A stretch of DNA of 64,000 nt from positions 1 to 64,000 of the forward strand of contig JANYLH010000059.1 in the NCBI GenBank assembly GCA_025357915.1, in the 5' to 3' direction. The position numbers and the translations under genes were made by a program. Origin of the DNA: Gammaproteobacteria bacterium (lineage in GTDB: Bacteria; Pseudomonadota; Gammaproteobacteria; Steroidobacterales; Steroidobacteraceae). The notes under the pieces are model-generated. The model ran no database searches. It was given only the letters and a program-made list of their open reading frames with translations, and was not told the DNA's origin. This document shows, in pieces, positions 20,346 to 27,960 of this stretch (position 1 is the stretch's first letter; the number at the start of each line of letters is the position of its first letter).

Positions 20346-20941
20346 GCCTCGCCGACGTGGTCATCATCGACAGCGGCGGCGCCAATCTTGCCTCGCTCCG
20401 CTTTGCGCTCGAGCGCCTCGGTGCCCGCAGCGTGGTCAGCGCCGAACCGGCGGTCGTGGCCGCGGCAGCCCGCGTGCTGTTGCCCGGCGTTGGCGCCGCG
20501 GCCGACGCGATGGCGCGCCTCGCCGCCGCGGGCCTGATCGGGACGGTCCGCGCGCTTTCACAGCCGCTGCTGGGGATCTGCCTTGGAATGCAGCTGCTCT
20601 ATGAGCACACGGAAGAAGGCGCGACGACCGGGCTCGGCCTGATCCCCGGCACGGTGCGCAGGATTCCCGCGGCCGCCGGCCGGCCGGTGCCGCACATGGG
20701 CTGGAATACCTGCCACGCACTGCGGCCCGATTCCCTGCTGGCGGGCATCAAGGACGGTGAGTATTTCTATTTCGTGCACAGCTACGCGGCGCCGGTCTCG
20801 GCATCGACCAGCGCCACGACCGACTACGGCGGGCCGCTGGCGGCCGTGGTGGAGCGGGGAAATTTTCACGGCGTGCAGTTCCATCCCGAACGCTCGGGCA
20901 CCGCCGGTGCGCGCGTGCTGCGAAATTTCCTCGAGTTCTAA
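20342..20941 (+). CDS. hisH: Imidazole glycerol phosphate synthase, glutaminase subunit
   Basis: Class I glutamine amidotransferase that supplies ammonia to HisF. From a GTG start overlapping the hisB stop there are 199 residues. The nucleophile is C80 in GICLGMQLL; the catalytic His-Glu pair is in VQFHPERS. VIIDSGGANLAS at the start is the family N-terminus. The stop shares one base with the hisA ATG. Confidence 0.96.
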   Translation: MSLADVVIIDSGGANLASLRFALERLGARSVVSAEPAVVAAAARVLLPGVGAAADAMARLAAAGLIGTVRALSQPLLGICLGMQLLYEHTEEGATTGLGLIPGTVRRIPAAAGRPVPHMGWNTCHALRPDSLLAGIKDGEYFYFVHSYAAPVSASTSATTDYGGPLAAVVERGNFHGVQFHPERSGTAGARVLRNFLEF

Positions 20942-21681
20942 TGCTGCTGATACCCTCAATCGACCTGCGCGCCGGGCATTGTGTGCGGCTGCGGCAGGGC
21001 GATTTCGCCGCGGAAACCCGATATGCAGCCGATCCGCTGCAACTGCTGCAGCGTTATCGCGAGCTGGGCGCGCCGTGGCTGCACATTGTCGATCTCGACG
21101 GTGCCCGCGACGGCCAGGCCGGCAATCAGCACGTCCTCGCAGCGCTCGCACGCGAGGGCGGCCCGGCGCTGCAGGTCGGCGGCGGCGTACGCAGCCGCGC
21201 AGCGGTGCTCGCGTTGCTGCAGCTTCGCGTGGCGCGCGTCGTCATCGGCAGCGCCGCAGTCGAGGCGGCGGACGAGGTCGAGGCCTGGCTCGGTGAATTC
21301 GGGCCGGAACGGATCGTCCTGGCGTTCGACGTGCGCCACGACCAGCGCGGCGTGCCACTGCTGCGCACGCGTGGCTGGCAGCAGGCCACAACCTCGTCGC
21401 TGTGGGACGGCGTCGACCGCTTCCTCGCTGCCGGGCTCCGCCACGTGCTGTGCACCGATATCGAGTGCGACGGCGCGCTCGCGGGGCCCAATACCGGGCT
21501 CTATCGCGAAGCGGTGATGCGCTACCCGCAACTGCGCTGGCAGGCCTCGGGCGGCATCGCCGCCATCGGCGACCTGCACGCGCTCGCCAGCGCGGGCGCT
21601 GCCGCGGCCATCAGCGGCACCGCCCTGCTCGAAGAGCGACTGCCAACGGGGGAATTGCAGCCATTCTTGCGCGACGCATAA
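20941..21681 (+). CDS. hisA: ProFAR isomerase
   Basis: Beta/alpha-barrel isomerase opening the ribose ring of ProFAR. It has 246 residues. The catalytic base is D8 in IPSIDLR, and the second-half aspartate is in [19 protein letters not shown] and the late [12 protein letters not shown] are the two phosphate-binding half-barrel repeats. Its 3' end overlaps the inferred hisF start by 19 nt. Confidence 0.96.
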   Translation: MLLIPSIDLRAGHCVRLRQGDFAAETRYAADPLQLLQRYRELGAPWLHIVDLDGARDGQAGNQHVLAALAREGGPALQVGGGVRSRAAVLALLQLRVARVVIGSAAVEAADEVEAWLGEFGPERIVLAFDVRHDQRGVPLLRTRGWQQATTSSLWDGVDRFLAAGLRHVLCTDIECDGALAGPNTGLYREAVMRYPQLRWQASGGIAAIGDLHALASAGAAAAISGTALLEERLPTGELQPFLRDA

Positions 21682-22430
21682 TTCCCTGCCTCGACGTGCG
21701 CGACGGCCAGGTGGTCAAGGGCGTGCGCTTTCGCGATCACCGCGTGGTCGGCGACATCCTCGCGCTCGCGCGCCGCTACCGCGATGCAGGCGCCGATGAA
21801 CTGGTGTTCTACGACATCACGGCCAGCCCCGAGAACCGCTCGGTCGACTGCGCCTGGGTAAGCCGCGTGGCCGAAGTGCTCGACATACCTTTCTGTGTAG
21901 CGGGCGGCGTCAGCACCGTAGCGCAGGCCGAGGCGGTACTGGGTGCCGGCGCGGAAAAGATCTCGGTTAACTCACCCGCCCTGGAGCGGCCGCAACTGAT
22001 CGACGAACTCGCGCGGCGCTTCGGCGCGCAATGCGTGGTCGTGGGCATCGACAGTCAGGCGGCGGACGGCGGTTATCACGTGCACCAGTACACCGGTGAT
22101 GCCGGTCGCGCGCGAGACACGCGGCGAGCGACACTGGAGTGGGTGCGCGAAGTGCAACAGCGCGGCGCCGGCGAAATTGTCCTCAACTGCATGGCGGCAG
22201 ACGGGGTGCGCGCCGGCTACGATGTCGACCAGCTCGGCGCAGTGCGCGCCTGCTGCGACGTGCCACTGGTCGCTTCTGGCGGCGCGGGGACAGCTGAGCA
22301 CTTCGCGACCGTGTTCGCCGCCGCCGGTGTCGACGCCGCGCTCGCCGCCAGCGTGTTTCATTCCGGCGAACTGGAGATCCGCTCGCTCAAGAGCTTCCTG
22401 CGTGCCCAGGGCATCGAGGTGCGTCCATGA
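21663..22430 (+). CDS. hisF: Imidazole glycerol phosphate synthase, cyclase subunit (apparent ATT start)
   Basis: Barrel enzyme forming imidazole glycerol phosphate from PRFAR and HisH-derived ammonia. Homology begins exactly at [14 protein letters not shown], where other HisF proteins have Met-Leu-Ala-Lys-Arg, so the initiator codon appears to be ATT at 21663. No ATG, GTG or TTG occurs in this frame within the preceding 60 nt. The next GTG would remove catalytic D11. A GGGGGA ribosome site lies about 10 nt upstream. With this start it has 255 residues, normal for the family (258). D11, VAGGVST and ASGGAGT are present. A base error at the start codon is the alternative. Confidence 0.93.
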   Translation: MLARRIIPCLDVRDGQVVKGVRFRDHRVVGDILALARRYRDAGADELVFYDITASPENRSVDCAWVSRVAEVLDIPFCVAGGVSTVAQAEAVLGAGAEKISVNSPALERPQLIDELARRFGAQCVVVGIDSQAADGGYHVHQYTGDAGRARDTRRATLEWVREVQQRGAGEIVLNCMAADGVRAGYDVDQLGAVRACCDVPLVASGGAGTAEHFATVFAAAGVDAALAASVFHSGELEIRSLKSFLRAQGIEVRP

Positions 22431-23074
22431 AACTGCAATTGTCCGATATTGAAGCGCTGGCCTGGGACAAACAGGCGGGGCTCATCCCCGCGATCGTGCA
22501 GCACGCCGTCAGCGGCTCGGTGCTGATGCTGGCGTACATGAACCGCGACGCGCTCCGTGCTACGCTCGAGCGCGGGCGCGCGGTCTTCTACAGCCGCTCG
22601 CGGCAGCAGTTGTGGGAAAAGGGCCAGAGTTCCGGGCACACGTTGCGCGTGACTGCAATCTGCAAGGACTGCGACAGCGACACCCTGCTCGTCTCGGCGC
22701 TCCCCGACGGGCCCGCCTGCCACCTCGGCACGGCGAGTTGCTTCGGCAACGAGGCGGCCAGCGAAGGGGAAAAGCTCGCCTTCCTGGCGCAGCTCGAAGC
22801 GATCATTGGCGAGCGCATCGCCGGAAGTCCCGATGGCAGCTACACGGCCGCCCTGTACGCCAAGGGCCCCGGGCACATGGCGCAGAAGGTGGGCGAGGAA
22901 GGCCTGGAAGTCGCGCTCGCTGCCGTGTCGGAAGGCAATGAGCGCCTGACCAGCGAGGCCGCTGACCTGCTGTTTCACCTGCTGGTGCTGCTGCGCAGCC
23001 GCGGCCTGGGCATCCGGGCCGTGGCCGACGAGTTGCAGGCCCGGCACGCCAGCCGCAGCAACGCGGCCCCCTAG
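22427..23074 (+). CDS. hisI: Bifunctional PR-AMP cyclohydrolase / PR-ATP pyrophosphatase
   Basis: Steps two and three of the pathway in one 215-residue chain (HisIE). The N-terminal cyclohydrolase (about 1-115) has AYMNRDAL, the [11 protein letters not shown] block and zinc cysteines in CKDCDSD. The C-terminal MazG-like pyrophosphatase has [13 protein letters not shown] and [13 protein letters not shown]. The ATG overlaps the hisF stop. It is the last biosynthetic gene of the operon. Confidence 0.96.
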   Translation: MKLQLSDIEALAWDKQAGLIPAIVQHAVSGSVLMLAYMNRDALRATLERGRAVFYSRSRQQLWEKGQSSGHTLRVTAICKDCDSDTLLVSALPDGPACHLGTASCFGNEAASEGEKLAFLAQLEAIIGERIAGSPDGSYTAALYAKGPGHMAQKVGEEGLEVALAAVSEGNERLTSEAADLLFHLLVLLRSRGLGIRAVADELQARHASRSNAAP

Positions 23075-23128
23075 CCCAGCACGTTCTGTCAACTCAAGTG
23101 GCGACCCGGCTCGCCGTTAACCCGGGAC

Positions 23129-23635
23129 ATGGATCCCGTGCCCACCAGGAAGCAGGCGAGCGCCGGCGGCGGCGGGCACTCCCTGTCGCTGCGGGCCCTG
23201 ACCTGGTTGACCATGGCGGGCGGGTTCGCCGGGCTGTGCGCAGCCGATTCACACAGCACCGTACTGGTCACTGCTACGGTGGTGCCGGTGGCGCGCCTTG
23301 AAATGACAGCCCAGGCGCCGCAGCTGCTGATCCGCCAGGCCGATCTGGCGCGCGGCTACGTCGACACGCCGCGCCCACTGCGCCTGCGCGTTTTCAGCAA
23401 CAGCCGCGCGGGTTTTGCCCTGGACGTGGCAACCTTGAGTCCGTGGTTCACAGCCGTGGCACTCGAGGGGCTCGACGCCGGGGTCTCATTGGGCGCCGAG
23501 GGTGGCACGATCGTGCAGCGCTGGCAGGGCGAACAATCGCGCGCGCTGCAGCTGCGCCTGCGCTTCAAACTCGCCGCGGGCCTGGCGCCAGGACTCTATG
23601 CCTGGCCGCTGCAGCTGCGTGCGCGGCCGCTGTAA
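23129..23635 (+). CDS. Secreted protein of unknown function beside a pilus cluster
   Basis: A 168-residue protein not recognised as a named family. A hydrophobic stretch at about residues 22-39, ending AGLCAADS, looks like a signal peptide preceded by an unusually long Gly-rich N-terminus; a Met inside that stretch is a possible start. The mature part is predicted beta-rich (LRLRVFSNSRAGFALDVAT and a late ALQLRLRFKLA), and the overall pattern resembles pilin-like or Ig-like secreted domains. It begins 54 nt after hisI and ends 15 nt from the convergent spore-coat-U pilin gene, so a link to the pilus is plausible but unproven. Confidence 0.6.
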   Translation: MDPVPTRKQASAGGGGHSLSLRALTWLTMAGGFAGLCAADSHSTVLVTATVVPVARLEMTAQAPQLLIRQADLARGYVDTPRPLRLRVFSNSRAGFALDVATLSPWFTAVALEGLDAGVSLGAEGGTIVQRWQGEQSRALQLRLRFKLAAGLAPGLYAWPLQLRARPL

Positions 23636-23650
23636 GCCTGCCACTGGCCT

Positions 23651-24139
23651 TTAGTACGTGATCGTCACGACGATGGTGTCGGTATAGGTGCCCGCGGCTA
23701 CGTCCTGCAGGGCCGGAATCCGTCCGTAAATAGTGCCGCTGGCACTCAGAGTCGGAGTGCCCGGGCTGAGGTTCAGCGTGGCGCCGCCGGTCTGCGAGCC
23801 GCCGGTGCCGTTGCCGCGGATCTGGGTGTATGCGGCATCATAAAAGAGGTTGTAGTTGAGCGTGTTGGCGCCGGAGAGCATGGTGCGCATCGCATAACTG
23901 CCGCTCGCCCCGGTGCTGTAGCTGGATACCAGGGTGACCGTAGTCGCCCCTCCGCTCAGCAGCGTGCAGGTCACCTGCACCGTGCCGTTGGCGTAAGTGG
24001 GCGTGGCGTTAAGCGGACCATAGATTCCAAACGCCGGACCCGTCGCGGTGACCGAGCAACTCACGGCGCCCTCGGCCAGCACTGGCAGCAGGGCTCCGCA
24101 GCAGGCCAGCAACGACGCAGCGGCAGCGCGGCGGATCAC
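23651..24139 (-). CDS. Spore-coat-U domain pilin subunit, last gene of the cluster
   Basis: A 162-residue secreted protein with an N-terminal signal peptide (cleavage near EGAVSC). It has the SCPU/archaic pilin pattern: paired cysteines, VTCTLLSGGATTVTL, NTLNYNLFYD, TIYGRIPALQDVAAGTY and a C-terminal TDTIVVTITY strand used in donor-strand exchange. The GTG start overlaps the usher stop. It is a single-domain subunit; whether it caps or forms a minor part of the fibre is unknown, because archaic systems usually end with a larger two-domain tip protein. Confidence 0.85.
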   Translation of the reverse strand: MIRRAAAASLLACCGALLPVLAEGAVSCSVTATGPAFGIYGPLNATPTYANGTVQVTCTLLSGGATTVTLVSSYSTGASGSYAMRTMLSGANTLNYNLFYDAAYTQIRGNGTGGSQTGGATLNLSPGTPTLSASGTIYGRIPALQDVAAGTYTDTIVVTITY

Positions 24140-26496
24140 GGCTGCTGCTCCACACCAGGCAGCGGATGGCAGTAGACCGTCCCCATGTCCGGCAGCGGGT
24201 CGTCGGGCGGCGGCGGATCGAGGCGGAAACTGCAGCGCGCGTCACCCCACTGCGCGGCGCCCGCGGTGCCGTGATCAAACCCGGTTACGTAGGTCACTCC
24301 GTCATAGGTTACCGGAAATTGCTCACCCATGAACCGCACCGTGGCGCCAGCCGGAACCGGCTTGCCATCGCGCGTGACCAGCCGGAATGTGCCGCCGCGC
24401 ACACGCTCGACCGGGAAGCGCACCAGCACGCCGCTCCGGTAACGCGGCGTCACCGTCAGCGTGCGTGCGCCAATGGCGGTGTCGAGCGGCAATTCTACCG
24501 GTTCGATGTTGACGCGGTTGGCTTCGTAGGGGAGCAGTTCGGGCAGCAGCGCGCGGCCCTGCCGATTCGTGTAGGCCACCAATTGGTTATCCAGATAAAC
24601 GGGAACATGCGGGAGACCTGCGACATTCACCAGCGCGAAGCTTCCGGACACCTGGCGCGCCGCGCGCAATTCGCCGCCCAGCAATGTCAGCGCCCCGCTC
24701 CAGAAGGAGCTCGCGCCACTTACGCCGCGATTGCGTGCCGCCTGCAGCTGCAGATCACCCGCCCGCCACTGCTCGCGCAGTTCGGCGTCGTAGTTGCCGC
24801 GGCTCGAGCCGCCGAGCCGCCAGCCTTGCCCCGGACCGAGCGGCGGATTCTGGATGTAGGTCGCGTACAGCTCGTCGTCCGGGGAGCCCGGCCCGCTGCC
24901 GCTGTTGCCGGTGAACACGACGGCGCGGCGCGCTGAGAGCGCGAGCGTAAAGGTGAGGAACACGCTGCGTCCGACTGCGCCTCCCTGGCTGCTGCGGGTC
25001 GCGGTCAGGTTCACGGCGCCGCGATCGGTGATGCTGCGGCTGTAGATCAGGCTCGCGGTCTGATCGGTCGGCAGGCTTGCAAACTCCTGCCGCACCACGA
25101 CCGCAGCCAGCGAACCCCAGCGCTGCAGGTTGACTCCAAGTTGTGCGAGATCACGGCGGCGGAACCGGAGCGAGAGCGCTTCGGCGGTAGAGATCTGGCG
25201 GTAGCCCACGGCCGCCACAGCACTGCTGAATGCGATATTGAAACGCGCGCCCTGCCGCTCCACGCCCAGGCCGTAGAGCGAACCCGAGCTGCCCGGACCG
25301 CCACCGGCAGCCGCGGTGAAATTCACCACCGCAAACCGGCCAATCGCGGCCGCGCCAGCCAGGCCGATGGCATGCGCCTGATCATTCAGGAATTCGCCAT
25401 GCGCTTCCAGCGTGAAGCTGTTGGTGATGCCGCGCCGGTAGCTGCCGCTGCCCATCAAGGGCCCGTAATGTGCGCTCGCCGTGGTGTAGTCACGGCGCAC
25501 CTTGCCCAAATCCAGTTCGTATTGGCTCAGGTTCGCCGCGAGCAGTTGCAGGCTCGAGTAGAACGGCTGCGTGACCTGCTGCTCGCGGCCCAACGCATCG
25601 CGCACCACCACGCTCACCTGGCCGGCACCGGTCACAGCCGGCAGCTGATCGATGACGAACGGTCCGGGCGGCAGCGTGGTGCTCGAGACCTTCTGGTTGT
25701 TCACGTAGACATCGACCGTCGAGGGTACCAGCGCATTGCCGGAAGCGCTCAGGAGCGGTGCGGTCAGGAGATCCGGGCGGAGCGAGAAATTCCGGCCCCA
25801 GCCCACGCCGGCGAAACGTACCGCGCTCCCCCAGGTGCTGCCATCGCTGATCGCATCGCCGAGTGTCGCGCGTTCGATGCGTTCGGGGAAATCCATCGTG
25901 AAGGTCGTGTCCAGTCGCACGCTTTCCGTGTGCCCGCCCAACGAGCGCACCACGCCCGAATTGAGCAGTACACCGGGCGCAGCGAAAGCGCCGAGCTCGG
26001 CGTAGGCGCCGGTCAGATTCTCCCCGGCCACGCGCTGCGCCGAGAGCTGGTAGTTGAGGAACGCGCCGGGGCTGACGCTGGCCAGAGTCGGCGCCGATCG
26101 CAGCGGCGCGCGCACCCGTGTCGCTGCGAAAGCGACCGCGGGCGCGGTGACGACGATGCTCTGCGCCGGCTCGTCGACACTGACTGTAAGCCCGGGCACC
26201 GAGGCAAGCGGCAGGTAGTGCCGGCCCTGGTGCTCGAGCCCCGTGCCGCGCGGCGTGAGCAGACGGAGTCGCGGGAAATCGGCGGCATCGAACCACAGCG
26301 CGCCCGCGGCATCACGCAGCACGATGAGTGTCTCGCCCTCCGCCTGCGCATTGACGATGACGTTCATGACCGCTTCGCGGTAAGCGTCGTCCGCGGCCGG
26401 CAGCGCGCCAGCGGCGTGGGTCGCGGTGCAGGCCAGCAGGCACAGCGCCCAGACTAGGTTAAACCGGCGCGGAGAAAACTTCGGATAGGGGCACAT
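24136..26496 (-). CDS. Outer-membrane fimbrial usher (archaic/Csu type)
   Basis: A 786-residue FimD/PapC-family pore that assembles pilin-chaperone complexes at the outer membrane. Seen are an N-terminal signal (residues about 13-29), an N-terminal chaperone-binding domain, a long beta-barrel with repeated aromatic/glycine strands, DVYVNNQKVSSTTLPPGPF (plug region) and C-terminal beta-domains with PVYLDNQLVAYTNRQG. It lies 16 nt after the chaperone gene. The length is slightly below typical ushers of about 800-850. Confidence 0.92.
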   Translation of the reverse strand: MCPYPKFSPRRFNLVWALCLLACTATHAAGALPAADDAYREAVMNVIVNAQAEGETLIVLRDAAGALWFDAADFPRLRLLTPRGTGLEHQGRHYLPLASVPGLTVSVDEPAQSIVVTAPAVAFAATRVRAPLRSAPTLASVSPGAFLNYQLSAQRVAGENLTGAYAELGAFAAPGVLLNSGVVRSLGGHTESVRLDTTFTMDFPERIERATLGDAISDGSTWGSAVRFAGVGWGRNFSLRPDLLTAPLLSASGNALVPSTVDVYVNNQKVSSTTLPPGPFVIDQLPAVTGAGQVSVVVRDALGREQQVTQPFYSSLQLLAANLSQYELDLGKVRRDYTTASAHYGPLMGSGSYRRGITNSFTLEAHGEFLNDQAHAIGLAGAAAIGRFAVVNFTAAAGGGPGSSGSLYGLGVERQGARFNIAFSSAVAAVGYRQISTAEALSLRFRRRDLAQLGVNLQRWGSLAAVVVRQEFASLPTDQTASLIYSRSITDRGAVNLTATRSSQGGAVGRSVFLTFTLALSARRAVVFTGNSGSGPGSPDDELYATYIQNPPLGPGQGWRLGGSSRGNYDAELREQWRAGDLQLQAARNRGVSGASSFWSGALTLLGGELRAARQVSGSFALVNVAGLPHVPVYLDNQLVAYTNRQGRALLPELLPYEANRVNIEPVELPLDTAIGARTLTVTPRYRSGVLVRFPVERVRGGTFRLVTRDGKPVPAGATVRFMGEQFPVTYDGVTYVTGFDHGTAGAAQWGDARCSFRLDPPPPDDPLPDMGTVYCHPLPGVEQQP

Positions 26497-26512
26497 CGCG
26501 CCGCGCCCCAGC

Positions 26513-27265
26513 TCACGGGCCTGTCGTCACGACGTCGGACTGGAATTCCCCCTGATCGCTGGCACCGTGAATGGTGATGGCCGCGTCACGCATGACGCCG
26601 GCCGGCACGTCGAGCTTCCAGCTTACGGTGCTGCCGGGTAGTACATAGCGGCCTACCACAGCGCGTGCCACCTGCTCGCTGCCCGCGAAGCGCAGGCTGA
26701 AATCGCTCACCTGCAGGTGCGACTGACCGACGTTGCTTGCGCTCACGGTCAGTTTCGCGTCGTCCTGCCACTGGGCGCGCCAGCTCAGCGCCGCCGCCAC
26801 CGGAGCCGCAGCCTTCACGAACACGGGAACGCTCAGCCGCAGGGCCACACGGAGCCCTGTGAAATTCTTGTCGACGGGCTGCGGCACTTCCGCCAGCAGC
26901 AGCCGGTAGTCCAGTTCCCGCGCTGCATCGGGCTCGCGCCGCAGCGCGACCCTCACGATCTGCTCACCGCCAGGCGGCAGCGTGAATACCGGCGGCGTCG
27001 CCAGCAGGTCATGGGTCGCGCCGTAGCTTTCCTCGCCCCCGGGCTGTGCCCAGTCCAGAGCCGACACCTGGATCAGCAGCGGCGCCACATCGTCGTTGTG
27101 CACGGTGAGCACGGCGGTGCGTTGCGCACCCTGCAGCTCGATACGCACCGGCGCGATACTGAAAGTGCCCGCGGCGGCCGTTCCGGCCGCCGCGAGCATC
27201 AGCATCGACGCAGTGACATGGCGGGCCAGCAATGGCCGCTTGTCGCTACCGGGTCTCACTTGCAC
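26513..27265 (-). CDS. Periplasmic pilus-assembly chaperone (PapD/Csu type)
   Basis: A 250-residue two-Ig-domain chaperone that donates a strand to pilin subunits. Family features are FSIAPVRIELQGAQRTAVLTV at the mature N-terminus, alternating hydrophobics VFTLPPGGEQIVRVALR in the G1 strand, and YRLLLAEVP. A signal peptide precedes AAAGTFS. The GTG at 27265 has no strong ribosome site; a TTG twelve codons in or an internal ATG may be used instead. It is flanked by the major pilin and the usher on the same strand. Confidence 0.9.
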   Translation of the reverse strand: MQVRPGSDKRPLLARHVTASMLMLAAAGTAAAGTFSIAPVRIELQGAQRTAVLTVHNDDVAPLLIQVSALDWAQPGGEESYGATHDLLATPPVFTLPPGGEQIVRVALRREPDAARELDYRLLLAEVPQPVDKNFTGLRVALRLSVPVFVKAAAPVAAALSWRAQWQDDAKLTVSASNVGQSHLQVSDFSLRFAGSEQVARAVVGRYVLPGSTVSWKLDVPAGVMRDAAITIHGASDQGEFQSDVVTTGP

Positions 27266-27281
27266 AACTGCAGACGGTTGG

Positions 27282-27782
27282 TCAATACGTGACCGTCACG
27301 TTGATGGTATCGGCGTAAGCGCCGGTCGATACCGCCTGGTTGGCGGCGTTGTCCGGGAGGCTGCCAAATACCGTCACCGCCACTGCGGTTGCCAGACCGG
27401 TGCCGACGCCGGGCACCGTAACGCCGCTCACGCCGTCCCCGAAGATTGTCGCGAATCCGGCGGTCGTGTACAGGTTGTACTGCAGCGTGTCAGTGCCGTT
27501 GGTCATCAGCCGCTGCGCGATCGTGCCACCCGTGGTCGTGCCACCGTTGAGCGCGACAGTAAACGGTGTGGACTTGGTGCACTTCACGTTGACCGTGGTG
27601 TTGGCGGCCAGCGCGCCGGCGGCCGGCGTGTAGTTGCCAAAGCCCAGGGCCGCGGCAGCGACCGAGCACGTCTTAAGCACCGTTGCAGAAACGCCAAAGG
27701 TGGTGGTGGCGGTAGCGGCACCGGCGGTGGCCGCAACACCCAGGGCCGCGGCGGCCATTGTTGCAGTGAGAATCTTGCGCAT
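27282..27782 (-). CDS. Spore-coat-U domain pilin, probable major subunit
   Basis: A 166-residue secreted subunit with a signal peptide ending at TAGAATA. Its SCPU pattern (KTCSVAAAALGFGNY, VNVKCTKSTPFTVAL, TLQYNLYTTA) ends in a YADTINVTVTY strand. The ATG at 27782 follows AAGGAG; an in-frame start 33 nt upstream would add an unlikely extension. It is the first gene of the pilin-chaperone-usher-pilin operon, the position of the main shaft subunit. Confidence 0.88.
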   Translation of the reverse strand: MRKILTATMAAAALGVAATAGAATATTTFGVSATVLKTCSVAAAALGFGNYTPAAGALAANTTVNVKCTKSTPFTVALNGGTTTGGTIAQRLMTNGTDTLQYNLYTTAGFATIFGDGVSGVTVPGVGTGLATAVAVTVFGSLPDNAANQAVSTGAYADTINVTVTY

Positions 27783-27833
27783 GAGCACTCCTTGAGGAAA
27801 CCCGTTGATCGACATGACTTACCGATAGGGACA

Positions 27834-27848
27834 GACCCGGCGTGGGTC
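27834..27848 (-). other. Small hairpin in the pilin 5' leader
   Basis: Perfect 5-bp arms GACCC/GGGTC with a 5-nt loop lie about 50 nt upstream of the pilin ATG. The leader between the pilin and the end of lysAC is otherwise featureless apart from an AT-rich patch near 27861-27880 that could hold a promoter. No convincing -35/-10 pair was found. Confidence 0.35.
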
Positions 27849-27960
27849 CGCTCTGGAGTGGAATTCTTGCTATAACACACGCTATCGACGTGACGCGGTT
27901 CTCAGTTGGTGCAAGGGACGCTCAAGTCTGGCGTCAATCTGCCGACGCAACCGCACTTTT

